Origin: a bacterium
GTDB lineage: Bacteria > Zhuqueibacterota > Zhuqueibacteria > Residuimicrobiales > Residuimicrobiaceae
Assembly (NCBI GenBank): GCA_029565685.1
Contig: JAKQNR010000011.1
Span: 17,962-81,961, forward strand
Length of the DNA: 64,000 bases
Direction of reading: 5' to 3'
Shown here: piece after piece, positions 1 through 7,907 of the stretch
Position numbering within the stretch: the stretch's first letter is position 1
How the letters are laid out: the number at the start of each line of letters is the position of its first letter
Notes under the pieces: generated by a model
What the model saw: only the letters and a program-made list of their open reading frames with translations
Told to the model about the DNA's origin: nothing
Databases searched by the model: none
Program-made: the position numbers and the translations under genes

Positions 1-257
1 CACGGAAGTGGAGTGCCGTGCGGGAAGGTATGTTACATCATTGGTCTGCAAAACGGAAAGCTACTCGTACGAACCCTTTGAATGCGATTCGCCGATCTTT
101 ATACTATGGGATGGATGTGAGTTTAGAACACTCGGAAAATAGTCGAGTTCTGAGCGGTACATTCCTTATCCGACCGCCCGGAGTGCCGCTGAATCGCCTC
201 AAACGCCCTCACCTGGAATCCTCATTTTGATGACCTTGTATCAAGGAAATACACAAT

Positions 258-1055
258 TCAATTTTTTTCCTTGATCAAGACAGCCCCACCACGCAGCCAG
301 CCCGGGAAAATCTGAAAGATTTCAACTTTGAATCCTGCCGCCACGCACTCTTGTGTGAAATCTAGTTCTGTTGCAAAGGCATGAAGGAATTCGCTGTTTC
401 GCCACAGCATATCCCCGCTTTCATAATGGATGTTTCCCCATGTAAGAAAGGCCAAGCCCTTAATCAATCCAGTCAGGGTTTTCTTTTTCTTGATCGTCGG
501 ATCCCAATGAAATTGGCACACGACCTGGCCCTGGTCGGTGAGCGTGCGATGCATGGTTTTGAGCATGGCGATCCTTCGCTGCCGGGTGGGAACAAGTGAA
601 TAGATAGCGTGGGAAAACCAGATCACATCAAAGGAAGCTGGTGCAAGGTCAAGTTTGGCGATATCCCCCACCACCGTTTCTATGTGCAAACCGCGACGCC
701 GGGCCTGCTCACGCGCAGCATCTGCATATTCCCTGAGATAGTCTACGCCGCTTACTTCAAAGCCGGCCTGCGCCAGGGGAATGGCTTCGCGGCCGCCGCC
801 GATGCCGAGCAGCAGCAAACGACCCTGCTTACTGGGCAGGCGTTCAAGCAGAGCCGCCTCCGGCGCGTACAGGCCGGAGGCGATGAATTCATCACTGCAC
901 CAATAGGCGATCGAGTCGCTCTTTTGATAGGTCTCGCGGCTGAAACGGACAAGATCATCCGGGCGCATGACCGCGACAGCCAGCGATTGAATCAGCCGGC
1001 CGAGGCGCAGACAGCCTTTACCCAAGAAATGATGCAGAGTCATACAGCAGCCCAT
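258..1055 (-). CDS. class I SAM-dependent methyltransferase
   Basis: Predicted Rossmann-fold methyltransferase of about 265 residues. The glycine-rich SAM-binding motif I (LLLLGIGGGREAIPLA) lies near residues 80-95, followed by the acidic loop VSGVDY and the motif IV-like FDVIWFSHAIYSL. The small-molecule or peptide substrate cannot be read from the sequence. It is the last gene of a minus-strand trio with a Cys-rich precursor peptide and a radical SAM maturase, so a tailoring role on that peptide is a reasonable inference, though it could equally be an unrelated neighbour. The start is uncertain: a GTG at 1160 would overlap the precursor's 3' end, and the ATG at 1055 or 1043 is preferred although neither has a clear Shine-Dalgarno. 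The N-terminal 40 residues (LHHFLGKGCLRLGRLIQ) are basic and amphipathic. Confidence 0.8.
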   Translation of the reverse strand: MGCCMTLHHFLGKGCLRLGRLIQSLAVAVMRPDDLVRFSRETYQKSDSIAYWCSDEFIASGLYAPEAALLERLPSKQGRLLLLGIGGGREAIPLAQAGFEVSGVDYLREYADAAREQARRRGLHIETVVGDIAKLDLAPASFDVIWFSHAIYSLVPTRQRRIAMLKTMHRTLTDQGQVVCQFHWDPTIKKKKTLTGLIKGLAFLTWGNIHYESGDMLWRNSEFLHAFATELDFTQECVAAGFKVEIFQIFPGWLRGGAVLIKEKN

Positions 1056-1122
1056 AGTTGTGAAAGTTAGGAATGATCCCTTGGAAAAAGCTTCCGGCGA
1101 TCGATAAAGAGCAATAAAAAGA

Positions 1123-1311
1123 TCAGCTGGCGCCGCCGTCACGTCCTTGGCAGGAACCACAATTTGTGTTAATATTATCGCCGCAGCCCTGGGAATTGCC
1201 CGCGGGACCAGTCAACGCCCCGACCACTTTGCAGTTGTTGGTCAGCACCTCTTCCGGTTTGCCGCGCAAAAGCACGATCAATTCCGGTTTTTTCCACTCT
1301 TTTTTAGCCAT
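1123..1311 (-). CDS. Cys-rich RiPP precursor peptide candidate (62 aa)
   Basis: Small peptide with the architecture of a ribosomally made, modified natural-product precursor. The charged N-terminal leader contains KKPELIVLLRGKPEEVL, followed by a core rich in Gly, Asn, Ser and Thr with cysteines at 27, 43, 51 and 54 and a CGSC end motif. The start is set by ATG at 1311, preceded by a strong GGAGGAGG Shine-Dalgarno; a longer 72-residue reading exists but lacks such a site. It overlaps the 3' end of the radical SAM maturase gene by 8 nt and is followed by a methyltransferase, so the three are probably co-transcribed and the first two translationally coupled. The type of cross-link or modification cannot be predicted. 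From memory, KPEL...RxxPEE-type leaders recur in orphan precursors next to radical SAM genes, but I cannot assign a named family. Confidence 0.75.
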   Translation of the reverse strand: MAKKEWKKPELIVLLRGKPEEVLTNNCKVVGALTGPAGNSQGCGDNINTNCGSCQGRDGGAS

Positions 1312-3316
1312 TGGATACCTCCTCCATTGAGTGCACAGCATTTCGTTTGTTCATCAAGCGATCTCCCTGTCGTAAAAGATCTTTGACAATCTCCACAATT
1401 TCTCCGCTTTTATCAAACTGCATGGTATAACAAGGAATGCTGCCGGCAGCGTCATTGATCAACGGGAGCGTTCTTTCCCACCAATCGGGAGTGACGACCG
1501 GACGAATCAGGCAGCCGAGCATTCGATTCCTCCGTTCCATTTGCTCGGTGATTGGAAGGATACAGTTGTCTTGGGATTTTTCCAGAAAAAAGATCGCCCG
1601 CAACGGGGCCGAAGCCGGCGACACCATGGAAAGTTCGCCGTGGCTCCAGCTGCCGTAAACCCGCCATCCATCCGCTTGCTTTCTCAGAATATTACGATCA
1701 TCACAAAGGATTTCTCCCTGGCCGGAAAAAAGTTTTATCGTGGTGGATTTGCCGGCTGTTGAATGGCCGACGAACAGCACGCCCTGGTTGCCAATGATCA
1801 TGCCCGCTGAATGCAGATAGAATCCCTGATGATGGGCAAGCACCTGGCTCAGCCATAGCAGGTCCGAAGGAAAATAGGTCAAAGTGTCTCTTTTGACGGA
1901 TGTGTCGAAATAGCTTTCCCGGCGGTTGAATATTTTTGCTTTCGAATAGTTCCGATTGAATACCGCGGTCTGCATGATCTTGCGTCGGCCGTCATCGTCG
2001 ATGTAACATTGATGGATCCAACCATTCGGCTTTTTAAATACTCTCCAGGGCGGTTGATCGTAAATCAGTTCACCCAGTTCGGCAGTGGATAATCTGGGCA
2101 AGTCATGATGGATCTGAAGGTGGAGAACTTCTTCCGCCTTATGGTTTGTCAGAAATGGATCGAATCGCTCATCCAGGCTGTCGAAGGTAAACGGCCGGTC
2201 CGAATCGACCTGAATGGAAAAACCGCCGATCGAGAAAAAACGGCGATGCTTTTTCAGCCAATTTTCGCGATAGCGTTCCGCTGCATCGGTGATGCTGCAC
2301 ACATAATCGACTTTGGCGGTATGCCGCCGATGTTCGAGAAAACTATAGCTCGGACACATTCGGCACACGGTGCGTTCGCGACAGGCGCCGCAGGTTGAGG
2401 CGTATTCTTCATCGCCGCGTCCGAATTCAGCCAGAGAGGGGATGAATTTTTCCCAACCCTGCATAAATGAGCCTTTGCGCAGATCATAACGAAGCTGGGG
2501 ATCTTTGATCAGCGAGCAAAAGCTCATCATTCCGTACGGATCGATGTGAAATTGATTTCTGGTGGTCAGGCAAGCCGCATAAAGGCCTTGGGACCGATCC
2601 GGAACCGCGCAACCCCTGCTTTCCAGCAGACTTTCATCATAGCAGACGTTAGGCGGCTCCAGGGCGATGACCTTTTCGGGGGTCAAACGCTGCGCGTCGA
2701 TTTCAGCGTTGCGGACAGGATCGCCGGAGGCGGATAAAAACAGCCAGGTGGCGCCGATGCGCACTGTATCGGCCAGGCTGTGAGCCAGTTCCAGCATCTG
2801 CGGCCATTGATGGTAATTGTCGCGCATGGGAAAGGCTCGAATGGTGAACGGCGTGCCCGCTTCCCGCAGATAGGCAATCCCCTGCATCATCCGCTCATAG
2901 CCGCCGGGATGGCGGGTGATGTGATCGTAGACCTCAGCGGTGGCGCCATATAGCGAGACCTGTAAATCACAACCCTTGAGCAATTTGGCGACGGCCGGTG
3001 TGATGTACATGCCGTTAGTGAAAACAGTTAAGTAAATGGATTTGCTTTTAATGTAGCCGGCCAATTCGACAAAATCTTCCCGCAGCATAGGCTCGCCGCC
3101 TGAGATCGACCATTCCCGCGTTCCCAGGCCGCGTGCCTGATCGATTAGCATGATCCATTCCTGCAAGGTCAGTTCACTGGTACTGTTTTCCTTGGTATTA
3201 GGAATAACCAACCAGCAATGACGGCAGTTATTGTTGCAGCGATAGGTCAGGTCGATGTCGCCCTTGAGCGGCAGCCGCATTCCGTAGTATTGCTTGTTTT
3301 GAAAATAATCAGCCAT
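1304..3316 (-). CDS. radical SAM/SPASM peptide maturase fused to HPr-kinase-like domain
   Basis: Predicted 670-residue fusion enzyme. The radical SAM domain occupies about residues 15-230, with the [4Fe-4S] motif C27xxxC31xxC34 in LTYRCNNNCRHCW and the SAM-binding SISGGEP near 71-77. A SPASM-type cluster region follows (Cys 236, 249, 267, 309, 312, 318, 321, 340). From about 360 onward comes a region resembling HPr kinase/phosphorylase-related proteins, with a P-loop GHSTAGKST at 517-525 and a following DDR motif. Radical SAM/SPASM enzymes of this type install cross-links in peptides; the immediately downstream Cys-rich peptide is the obvious substrate. The role of the kinase-like half is unknown: it might phosphorylate or bind the precursor, or be regulatory. 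The start is chosen at ATG 3316 (MADYFQNKQYY), because an upstream start at 3370 adds residues unlike the family; the ribosome-binding site is weak at both. Confidence 0.85.
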   Translation of the reverse strand: MADYFQNKQYYGMRLPLKGDIDLTYRCNNNCRHCWLVIPNTKENSTSELTLQEWIMLIDQARGLGTREWSISGGEPMLREDFVELAGYIKSKSIYLTVFTNGMYITPAVAKLLKGCDLQVSLYGATAEVYDHITRHPGGYERMMQGIAYLREAGTPFTIRAFPMRDNYHQWPQMLELAHSLADTVRIGATWLFLSASGDPVRNAEIDAQRLTPEKVIALEPPNVCYDESLLESRGCAVPDRSQGLYAACLTTRNQFHIDPYGMMSFCSLIKDPQLRYDLRKGSFMQGWEKFIPSLAEFGRGDEEYASTCGACRERTVCRMCPSYSFLEHRRHTAKVDYVCSITDAAERYRENWLKKHRRFFSIGGFSIQVDSDRPFTFDSLDERFDPFLTNHKAEEVLHLQIHHDLPRLSTAELGELIYDQPPWRVFKKPNGWIHQCYIDDDGRRKIMQTAVFNRNYSKAKIFNRRESYFDTSVKRDTLTYFPSDLLWLSQVLAHHQGFYLHSAGMIIGNQGVLFVGHSTAGKSTTIKLFSGQGEILCDDRNILRKQADGWRVYGSWSHGELSMVSPASAPLRAIFFLEKSQDNCILPITEQMERRNRMLGCLIRPVVTPDWWERTLPLINDAAGSIPCYTMQFDKSGEIVEIVKDLLRQGDRLMNKRNAVHSMEEVSNG

Positions 3317-3434
3317 TTGGCAGTCAGCCTTTTTATGCCAGCTTAATGCTAGAGCATGCAGGTTGAGCACAACAAGCGGTTTCGCGCCACAGAAGAGAGG
3401 ACATTTTGTTACACTCTACCGCTTGTGAATGCGA

Positions 3435-3462
3435 TGTATAATTTGTAAACAACTGCTGTAAA
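3435..3462 (-). promoter_or_regulatory. candidate sigma-70 promoter for the radical SAM operon
   Basis: On the minus strand TTTACA and TATACA are separated by 16 nt, about 120 nt upstream of the maturase start at 3316. It is the best match in this AT-rich stretch, but matches of this quality also arise by chance at such base composition. Confidence 0.35.
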
Positions 3463-3930
3463 CAATACTGGAAGAATTGCTGCGCGTCTGAGGGTTGCAT
3501 TAAAAGTGGAAGGGCCGCCCATGATGCCATTCTAAACGTAAATATAGATAATTTAATTTTTTTTTGCAAAAGAAAATTTTTCCTTTCGAGTTTATCTGGA
3601 ATTGGTCGAACTGACAACTCGTGCTGAGTCTGAAGTTGTAGCGCCATCCCAACTCCTTAATAATGATAGAGGTTAGCAATTTGTGCATTTTGCTTGCAAG
3701 CGGAATGCCATAGAATCGTCTTGCGATAATTATAGTAAATACAATATGTTTATTATTTCATTGCCTACCAATCGGCAGCGAAAGTGTAGACAAATAGCGA
3801 CACATTGAAAGAAAAACTGTAAATGTTTTGTAGATTCTCAATCCAATTTTCTCGGCATTTCAGTCCACGCACGGAGGGCCTTAGTGAATAATTGATTGCG
3901 CGCCGGCTGCATTCGTTTAAAAACCTTTTC
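3463..3930. other. AT-rich intergenic region between divergent operons
   Basis: About 470 bases between two divergently transcribed operons. Short open frames occur on both strands but lack ribosome-binding sites, family features or coding-like composition. I see no gene here; it is best read as a promoter/regulatory spacer. Confidence 0.5.
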
Positions 3931-3959
3931 TTGACAATGTGCTCAAAATTCCCTATAAT
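3931..3959 (+). promoter_or_regulatory. consensus sigma-70 promoter upstream of the YjbH-like gene
   Basis: TTGACA (3931-3936) and TATAAT (3954-3959) are both perfect consensus hexamers with an optimal 17-nt spacer. The site lies about 170 nt upstream of the YjbH-like start codon, leaving a long 5' leader. It probably drives the YjbH/sugar-transferase genes. Confidence 0.8.
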
Positions 3960-4129
3960 TCATTTTGTTGACGAAATTTCGTCTTTCGAAGCCATACCAG
4001 AATGGTTTAATGTAAATCGCCGGGCCGTCCGGGGGGCGATCACCATTTCCATCATTTCTTCAAACCAAAACGATACTATTCTAATTCAAGCGAGAAAAAA
4101 TCCGTTGGCGAAACAGGAGGATGGGCGGT

Positions 4130-5386
4130 ATGAATAAAGCAGTGTGCGGATTTTTATGCTTGTTTCTGCTGCGGGCTGCGGTTGCGCAGCAGCCGAGCTC
4201 ATTACTGCTCGAATGTGAGCAGGCGCTGGTGCATCAGGGTTTTGAAAATATCTCCCTGGCTGCTGCAGGCGAGGACACGTTGTATGTGGATTACGAGAAC
4301 CGCGTTTTCCGCAACGAAGTGACTGCAGCCGGCGTAGTGCTGGCCGCTCTTAACGAAAAACTCGCGAATGTGGAGGTGGTGGCGCTGACGCCGCGCAACC
4401 GCGATCTGGCGATCTGCACCATCTATGTTCCATTGTCGGCTTATCGTGAATTCATCTCAGGCGGCCTGGAAGCCCGCGCGCTGGCGGAAGCGTTGGTTAT
4501 GGATAAAGGTCATGGCGCTTTGTCGACGGCCCAGCAAACCAGCCGTGCTGAATCCAGCTTTGGCCGCGTGGATGTAACGGTCCGCCCCGGCGTGGCTTTT
4601 CAACTGGGCAATTACGACGACCGTTTGAAAATCAATTTGAATCTGCTGCCCGAACTATCCGCCACCCTGTGGCGCGGCGGTCGGCTGCTGGTGCAGGCTC
4701 TAGTGCCGCTGCATGACGAGATCGGCCTGTATACGAATGAAGTGCGGCTGTCGCGCGCAGTGCTGAACCAGTGGCTGCGCCTGCCCGGCGATGGTTTCGC
4801 TTCTGTCAGCGTCGGCGGCTTTTATCCGGATCGCTATGGCGCAGCGGCTGAATGCGGCTATTATTTTTTCGACCGCCATGTTCACTTGGGCGCTGCGGCC
4901 GAGTACAGCGGATTTCTCCTGTATCAGGATAAAAAGTGGAACTATTCTGATCCGGGCCGGTGGACCTATCGCACGCATGCGAAATATATTTTCAGTCGAA
5001 TCGATTTGATCGTCGGCGTGCAGTATGCCGAGTATCTGCATGAGGACCACGGCTGGCAACTGGAAGCGACGCGGATCTGGGGCGATGCGGAGGTCGGCGT
5101 GTACGGGGCCAAAACCAACGTGGACCGCTTTGGCGGCGTGCGGCTGAAAATTCCATTGCCGCCGAAACGTTCGTCGCGGCCGGCGCGGTTGCGCGTGACG
5201 TCGCCCGGCTATCTGCAACTGGGCTATCAGGCCACCAACGAGGTCTACACCATCGGCGGACCGGTGGAGACCGGCGTGACTGTATCCACGGGCCATGATT
5301 TGATGGATCTGCCCAAGCGGCTGCTGCCGGGCTATATCCGAAACAATCTGGGCTTGTGGAAGAAAGCAACGGGTTATTTGCGCTGA
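4130..5386 (+). CDS. YjbH-like outer-membrane exopolysaccharide protein
   Basis: Predicted 418-residue exported protein with a signal peptide (MNKAVCGFLCLFLLRAAVA, cut before QQ). The N-terminal part (about 20-140) is a soluble mixed domain; the rest is rich in alternating aromatic/polar strands typical of an outer-membrane beta-barrel. The C-terminal segment with FGGVRLKIPLPPKR resembles the YjbH family (exopolysaccharide secretion/biosynthesis, E. coli YjbEFGH). The start is ATG 4130: AGGAGG at 4115-4120 gives a 9-nt spacing, whereas the ATG at 4121 directly abuts the Shine-Dalgarno. A sugar transferase follows after a short gap, supporting a role in surface polysaccharide export. No polymerase or flippase gene is nearby, so the system is incomplete in this window. 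Confidence 0.75.
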   Translation: MNKAVCGFLCLFLLRAAVAQQPSSLLLECEQALVHQGFENISLAAAGEDTLYVDYENRVFRNEVTAAGVVLAALNEKLANVEVVALTPRNRDLAICTIYVPLSAYREFISGGLEARALAEALVMDKGHGALSTAQQTSRAESSFGRVDVTVRPGVAFQLGNYDDRLKINLNLLPELSATLWRGGRLLVQALVPLHDEIGLYTNEVRLSRAVLNQWLRLPGDGFASVSVGGFYPDRYGAAAECGYYFFDRHVHLGAAAEYSGFLLYQDKKWNYSDPGRWTYRTHAKYIFSRIDLIVGVQYAEYLHEDHGWQLEATRIWGDAEVGVYGAKTNVDRFGGVRLKIPLPPKRSSRPARLRVTSPGYLQLGYQATNEVYTIGGPVETGVTVSTGHDLMDLPKRLLPGYIRNNLGLWKKATGYLR

Positions 5387-5502
5387 AGGTTTTTCATTTT
5401 TAACTTTTGCGGCGGCGTTGCCGGCTCACAGCCTTGTCGCCGCCGATTTGCGCTATGGAAGATGAATTCTTTTTGCAGAGTGCGCCTGCTCGGGGGAACC
5501 GG

Positions 5503-7455
5503 ATGCATGACAGAGAAACAAAACGGCTGCTGACAGCCATCGGCATCGATTTTCTTTTATTGCTCTTTTCCTTCTTTTCGATGCATCTTTTAGCTGAGGC
5601 TGCGTTGAAATTGACGCAGAGCTATGCCAAGCTGCTGCTCTATTTTTGCGTGGTCTGGTTTTTCACCTCCTTCTGGTTTAAGAAATTCGATCTGCGCATT
5701 TATGCCGACCGGCGGCGTTTTCTCGTCACAGAGATGAAATTCGGCGCCGCCATGCTCTATCTGGTCTCTCTGGCCATTATTCTTTCCGGCGCCGTTCAAT
5801 TTTCCCGCATTGTGGTTTTTGGCGGCCTGGCGCTGTTCATGCTGCTGGAGATCGCCTGGCGGAATCTGTTTCCGGGCTTTTTTCCCGCCGAGCCGCCGCT
5901 GTCCGGCCGGCTGATTCTGCGCAAAGCGCCGCTGTCGGTTCGCCTCGCGCTGGCGGATTTTTTTCTGCTGGCTGTTTCATTCTACAGCGTCGATGTCTGG
6001 CACACGTCTGCGTGGAAGCTGAATGACCAGGACATTGTCATTTTTCTGTTTCTGGCCGGCGCCTGGCTCTATATGGTCGGCGTGACCACCAAGTTCGAAA
6101 AACGGCATTATAAAAACATCTATCACGCCCTTTGGCCCTCTTTTATCACGCCGGTGCTCATGGCCGGCCTTATGTCCGTGTTGGTTTTTGCGCTGGGGCT
6201 TTTTAATTTTTCCCGCACCATCATCTTTGGTTCCATTCTGTTGTACAGTCTGTTGTCCAGCCTGCTGGGAGTTTATTATTTTTTCAAACGTCATCGATGG
6301 CCGGAGGAGGAGGATATCGATTCTCTGGACCAGGTGGTCTCCGCCTTGCGGCAGGAGGAGCTAAAGGTTCCAGCTCAGAACGGCACGGCCAACGGCGGCG
6401 GCTGCCGCCGGCTGCTGAGTGAGTCCATGCTGAAGAATGAGCCTGAACTGTTCGCTTTCATAGAGAGCCATATCCAGCTGCAGGACCTGCAGGCCAGTGA
6501 ATGTCTGGCGTTCAACACCCATACTCCATATAACATCGAGATTTTAGGGAATGCCTCGCTGCGGCTGTTCGTCAACCTTCACCGGGTCAATGATTTCCGC
6601 CGGATCAATTACTATTTTCTCACAGTGCATGGCAAGCTGCAGAACGGCGGCTATTTTATCGGCTGTAAGGAGCCCATCGAGCGGGTGCGGGAGCGGTTTC
6701 AGGTAAAATATCCGGAATTGCTGGCCATGATTCTGTATTCGTTCCATTTTCTCTTTTTTCGTATTTGGCCCAAGGTGCCGGTGCTGAAGAAAATCTATTT
6801 TATCGTCACCAAAGGCCGCGGCCGGGTGCTGTCGCGCGCAGAGCTGTTCGGCCGACTGAGCTTCTGCGGATTCAAAATCGTGGCTGCCAAGACGATCCGC
6901 GACAACCTGTATTACATTGCGCAAAAGGTCAAAACGCCGTCCAGAGACATCACTCCATCCTACGGCCCATTGATCAAAATAAAAAAGATCGGCTATGGCG
7001 GACGGATCATCGAGTTGCTGAAGTTCCGCACCATGCATCCCTATTCCGAATATATTCAGGATTATGTTTTCGAGAATCACCACCTGGCCAGCGGCGGCAA
7101 GTTTCAGGACGATTTTCGCGTGACCGAATGGGGCAAGGTCATGCGCAGCCTGTGGATCGACGAACTGCCGCAGCTGTACAATTGGATCCGCGGCGACATC
7201 ACCCTGGTGGGCGTGCGCGCGCTGAGCGGCCATTTTTTCAGCCTGTATCCCAAAGAGCTGCAGGAGCTGCGGGTGCAGTTCAAGCCGGGATTGATTCCGC
7301 CTTTTTATGCGGACATGCCGAAAACGCTGGACGAGATTGTGGCCTCGGAATTGGAGTATTTGCGAAAAAAGCAGATTCGGCCGTTGCGCACCGATTTGGA
7401 GTATCTGGGCAAAGCGGCGGTCAATATTATTTTCCGCGGACAGAGGAGCGGTTAG
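5503..7455 (+). CDS. polyprenyl-phosphate sugar-1-phosphate transferase, multidomain membrane protein
   Basis: Predicted 650-residue membrane protein. It has two blocks of hydrophobic helices in the first 260 residues, a soluble middle region ending in LSRAELFGRLSFCGFKIVA that resembles the C-terminal half of SAM methyltransferases seen in related enzymes, and a C-terminal bacterial sugar transferase domain (about 455-650) with KIKKIGYGGRIIELLKFRTM, MRSLWIDELPQLYNWIRGD and ITLVGVRAL. This domain transfers a sugar phosphate from a nucleotide sugar to undecaprenyl phosphate, starting a polysaccharide repeat unit at the inner membrane. ATG 5503 has a purine-rich GGGGGA upstream; ATG 5455 and TTG 5407 are alternatives. 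It lies between the YjbH-like protein and a nucleotide-sugar epimerase. The middle domain shows no SAM-binding glycine motif, so methylation is unlikely. Confidence 0.85.
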   Translation: MHDRETKRLLTAIGIDFLLLLFSFFSMHLLAEAALKLTQSYAKLLLYFCVVWFFTSFWFKKFDLRIYADRRRFLVTEMKFGAAMLYLVSLAIILSGAVQFSRIVVFGGLALFMLLEIAWRNLFPGFFPAEPPLSGRLILRKAPLSVRLALADFFLLAVSFYSVDVWHTSAWKLNDQDIVIFLFLAGAWLYMVGVTTKFEKRHYKNIYHALWPSFITPVLMAGLMSVLVFALGLFNFSRTIIFGSILLYSLLSSLLGVYYFFKRHRWPEEEDIDSLDQVVSALRQEELKVPAQNGTANGGGCRRLLSESMLKNEPELFAFIESHIQLQDLQASECLAFNTHTPYNIEILGNASLRLFVNLHRVNDFRRINYYFLTVHGKLQNGGYFIGCKEPIERVRERFQVKYPELLAMILYSFHFLFFRIWPKVPVLKKIYFIVTKGRGRVLSRAELFGRLSFCGFKIVAAKTIRDNLYYIAQKVKTPSRDITPSYGPLIKIKKIGYGGRIIELLKFRTMHPYSEYIQDYVFENHHLASGGKFQDDFRVTEWGKVMRSLWIDELPQLYNWIRGDITLVGVRALSGHFFSLYPKELQELRVQFKPGLIPPFYADMPKTLDEIVASELEYLRKKQIRPLRTDLEYLGKAAVNIIFRGQRSG

Positions 7456-7500
7456 GCGCAGGGGGAATGGTGGGTATGAACAAAATCGTGCCGCCGATGG

Positions 7501-7715
7501 GGTGTCGCTTGAAATTCACGGCGTCGCACAATTTCAACACCCGGGGCCACGAAAACCGCGGCACCCGGGGTTAGGATTCAGCCCCCGGATGTTGCCGCGA
7601 TTTTTACGGCAACTCCGGGTGTCGCTTGAAATTCACGGCGTCGCACAATTTCAACACCCGTGGTTGAAAGATCACCTCAACACCCGGGGCCACGAAAACC
7701 GTGGCACCCGGGGTT
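7501..7715. repeat. cluster of palindromic intergenic repeats (REP-like)
   Basis: A 43-nt direct repeat occurs at 7501-7543 and 7618-7660; each copy folds as GGGTG...TTGAAATT/AATTTCAA...CACCC. A second 39-nt element at 7534-7572 recurs at 7677-7715 with one mismatch; the second copy forms GCCACG-AAAAC-CGTGGC inside CCCGGG arms. A third hairpin (GTTGCCG/CGGCAAC with CCGGG flanks) lies at 7584-7619. The arrangement matches REP-type elements, and the next reading frame downstream looks like a REP-associated transposase remnant. Confidence 0.8.
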
Positions 7716-7892
7716 GAAGAACGCCCATTCGAGTCGCCGTTTATCGCTTCCTCTACTTGGAATGTGGATCACGGATTTATCCGTTTAGGCGGGTTTGTGG
7801 TGATGAGCGATCACTATCATCCACTGCTCTCTGTGGTCGGCGAAAAAGCACTTAAGATTATCGCAGGCATCGACTGGGAATGGTTTTACTGA
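7716..7892 (+). pseudogene. truncated Y1/REP-associated tyrosine transposase (RAYT) remnant
   Basis: The reading frame encodes FIRLGGFVVMSDHYHPLLSV, which matches the HUH region of Y1 transposases (typically VMPNHxHLL) with the histidine pair intact as HYH. Only about 60 residues are left: the N-terminal part is missing and the catalytic tyrosine helix is not seen before the stop. It sits directly beside the palindromic repeat cluster, as RAYT genes and their REPs usually do. No separate ribosome-binding site is evident. It is almost certainly inactive. Confidence 0.55.
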
Positions 7893-7907
7893 ACAGAGGA
7901 GACGCTC

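Noticed and set aside
18..230. 70-codon open frame at the left edge of the window
   Set aside because: No ribosome-binding site, no recognisable family and arginine-rich shadow-like composition; left unannotated although it could be the remnant of a gene outside the window.
240..275. ATCAAGGAAA/TTTCCTTGAT inverted repeat at the end of the methyltransferase gene
   Set aside because: It overlaps the stop codon and lacks a T-run on the relevant strand, so it is not a convincing terminator.
3892..4137. 81-codon frame upstream of the YjbH-like gene
   Set aside because: It spans the consensus promoter and the Shine-Dalgarno of the real gene and has no family signature.
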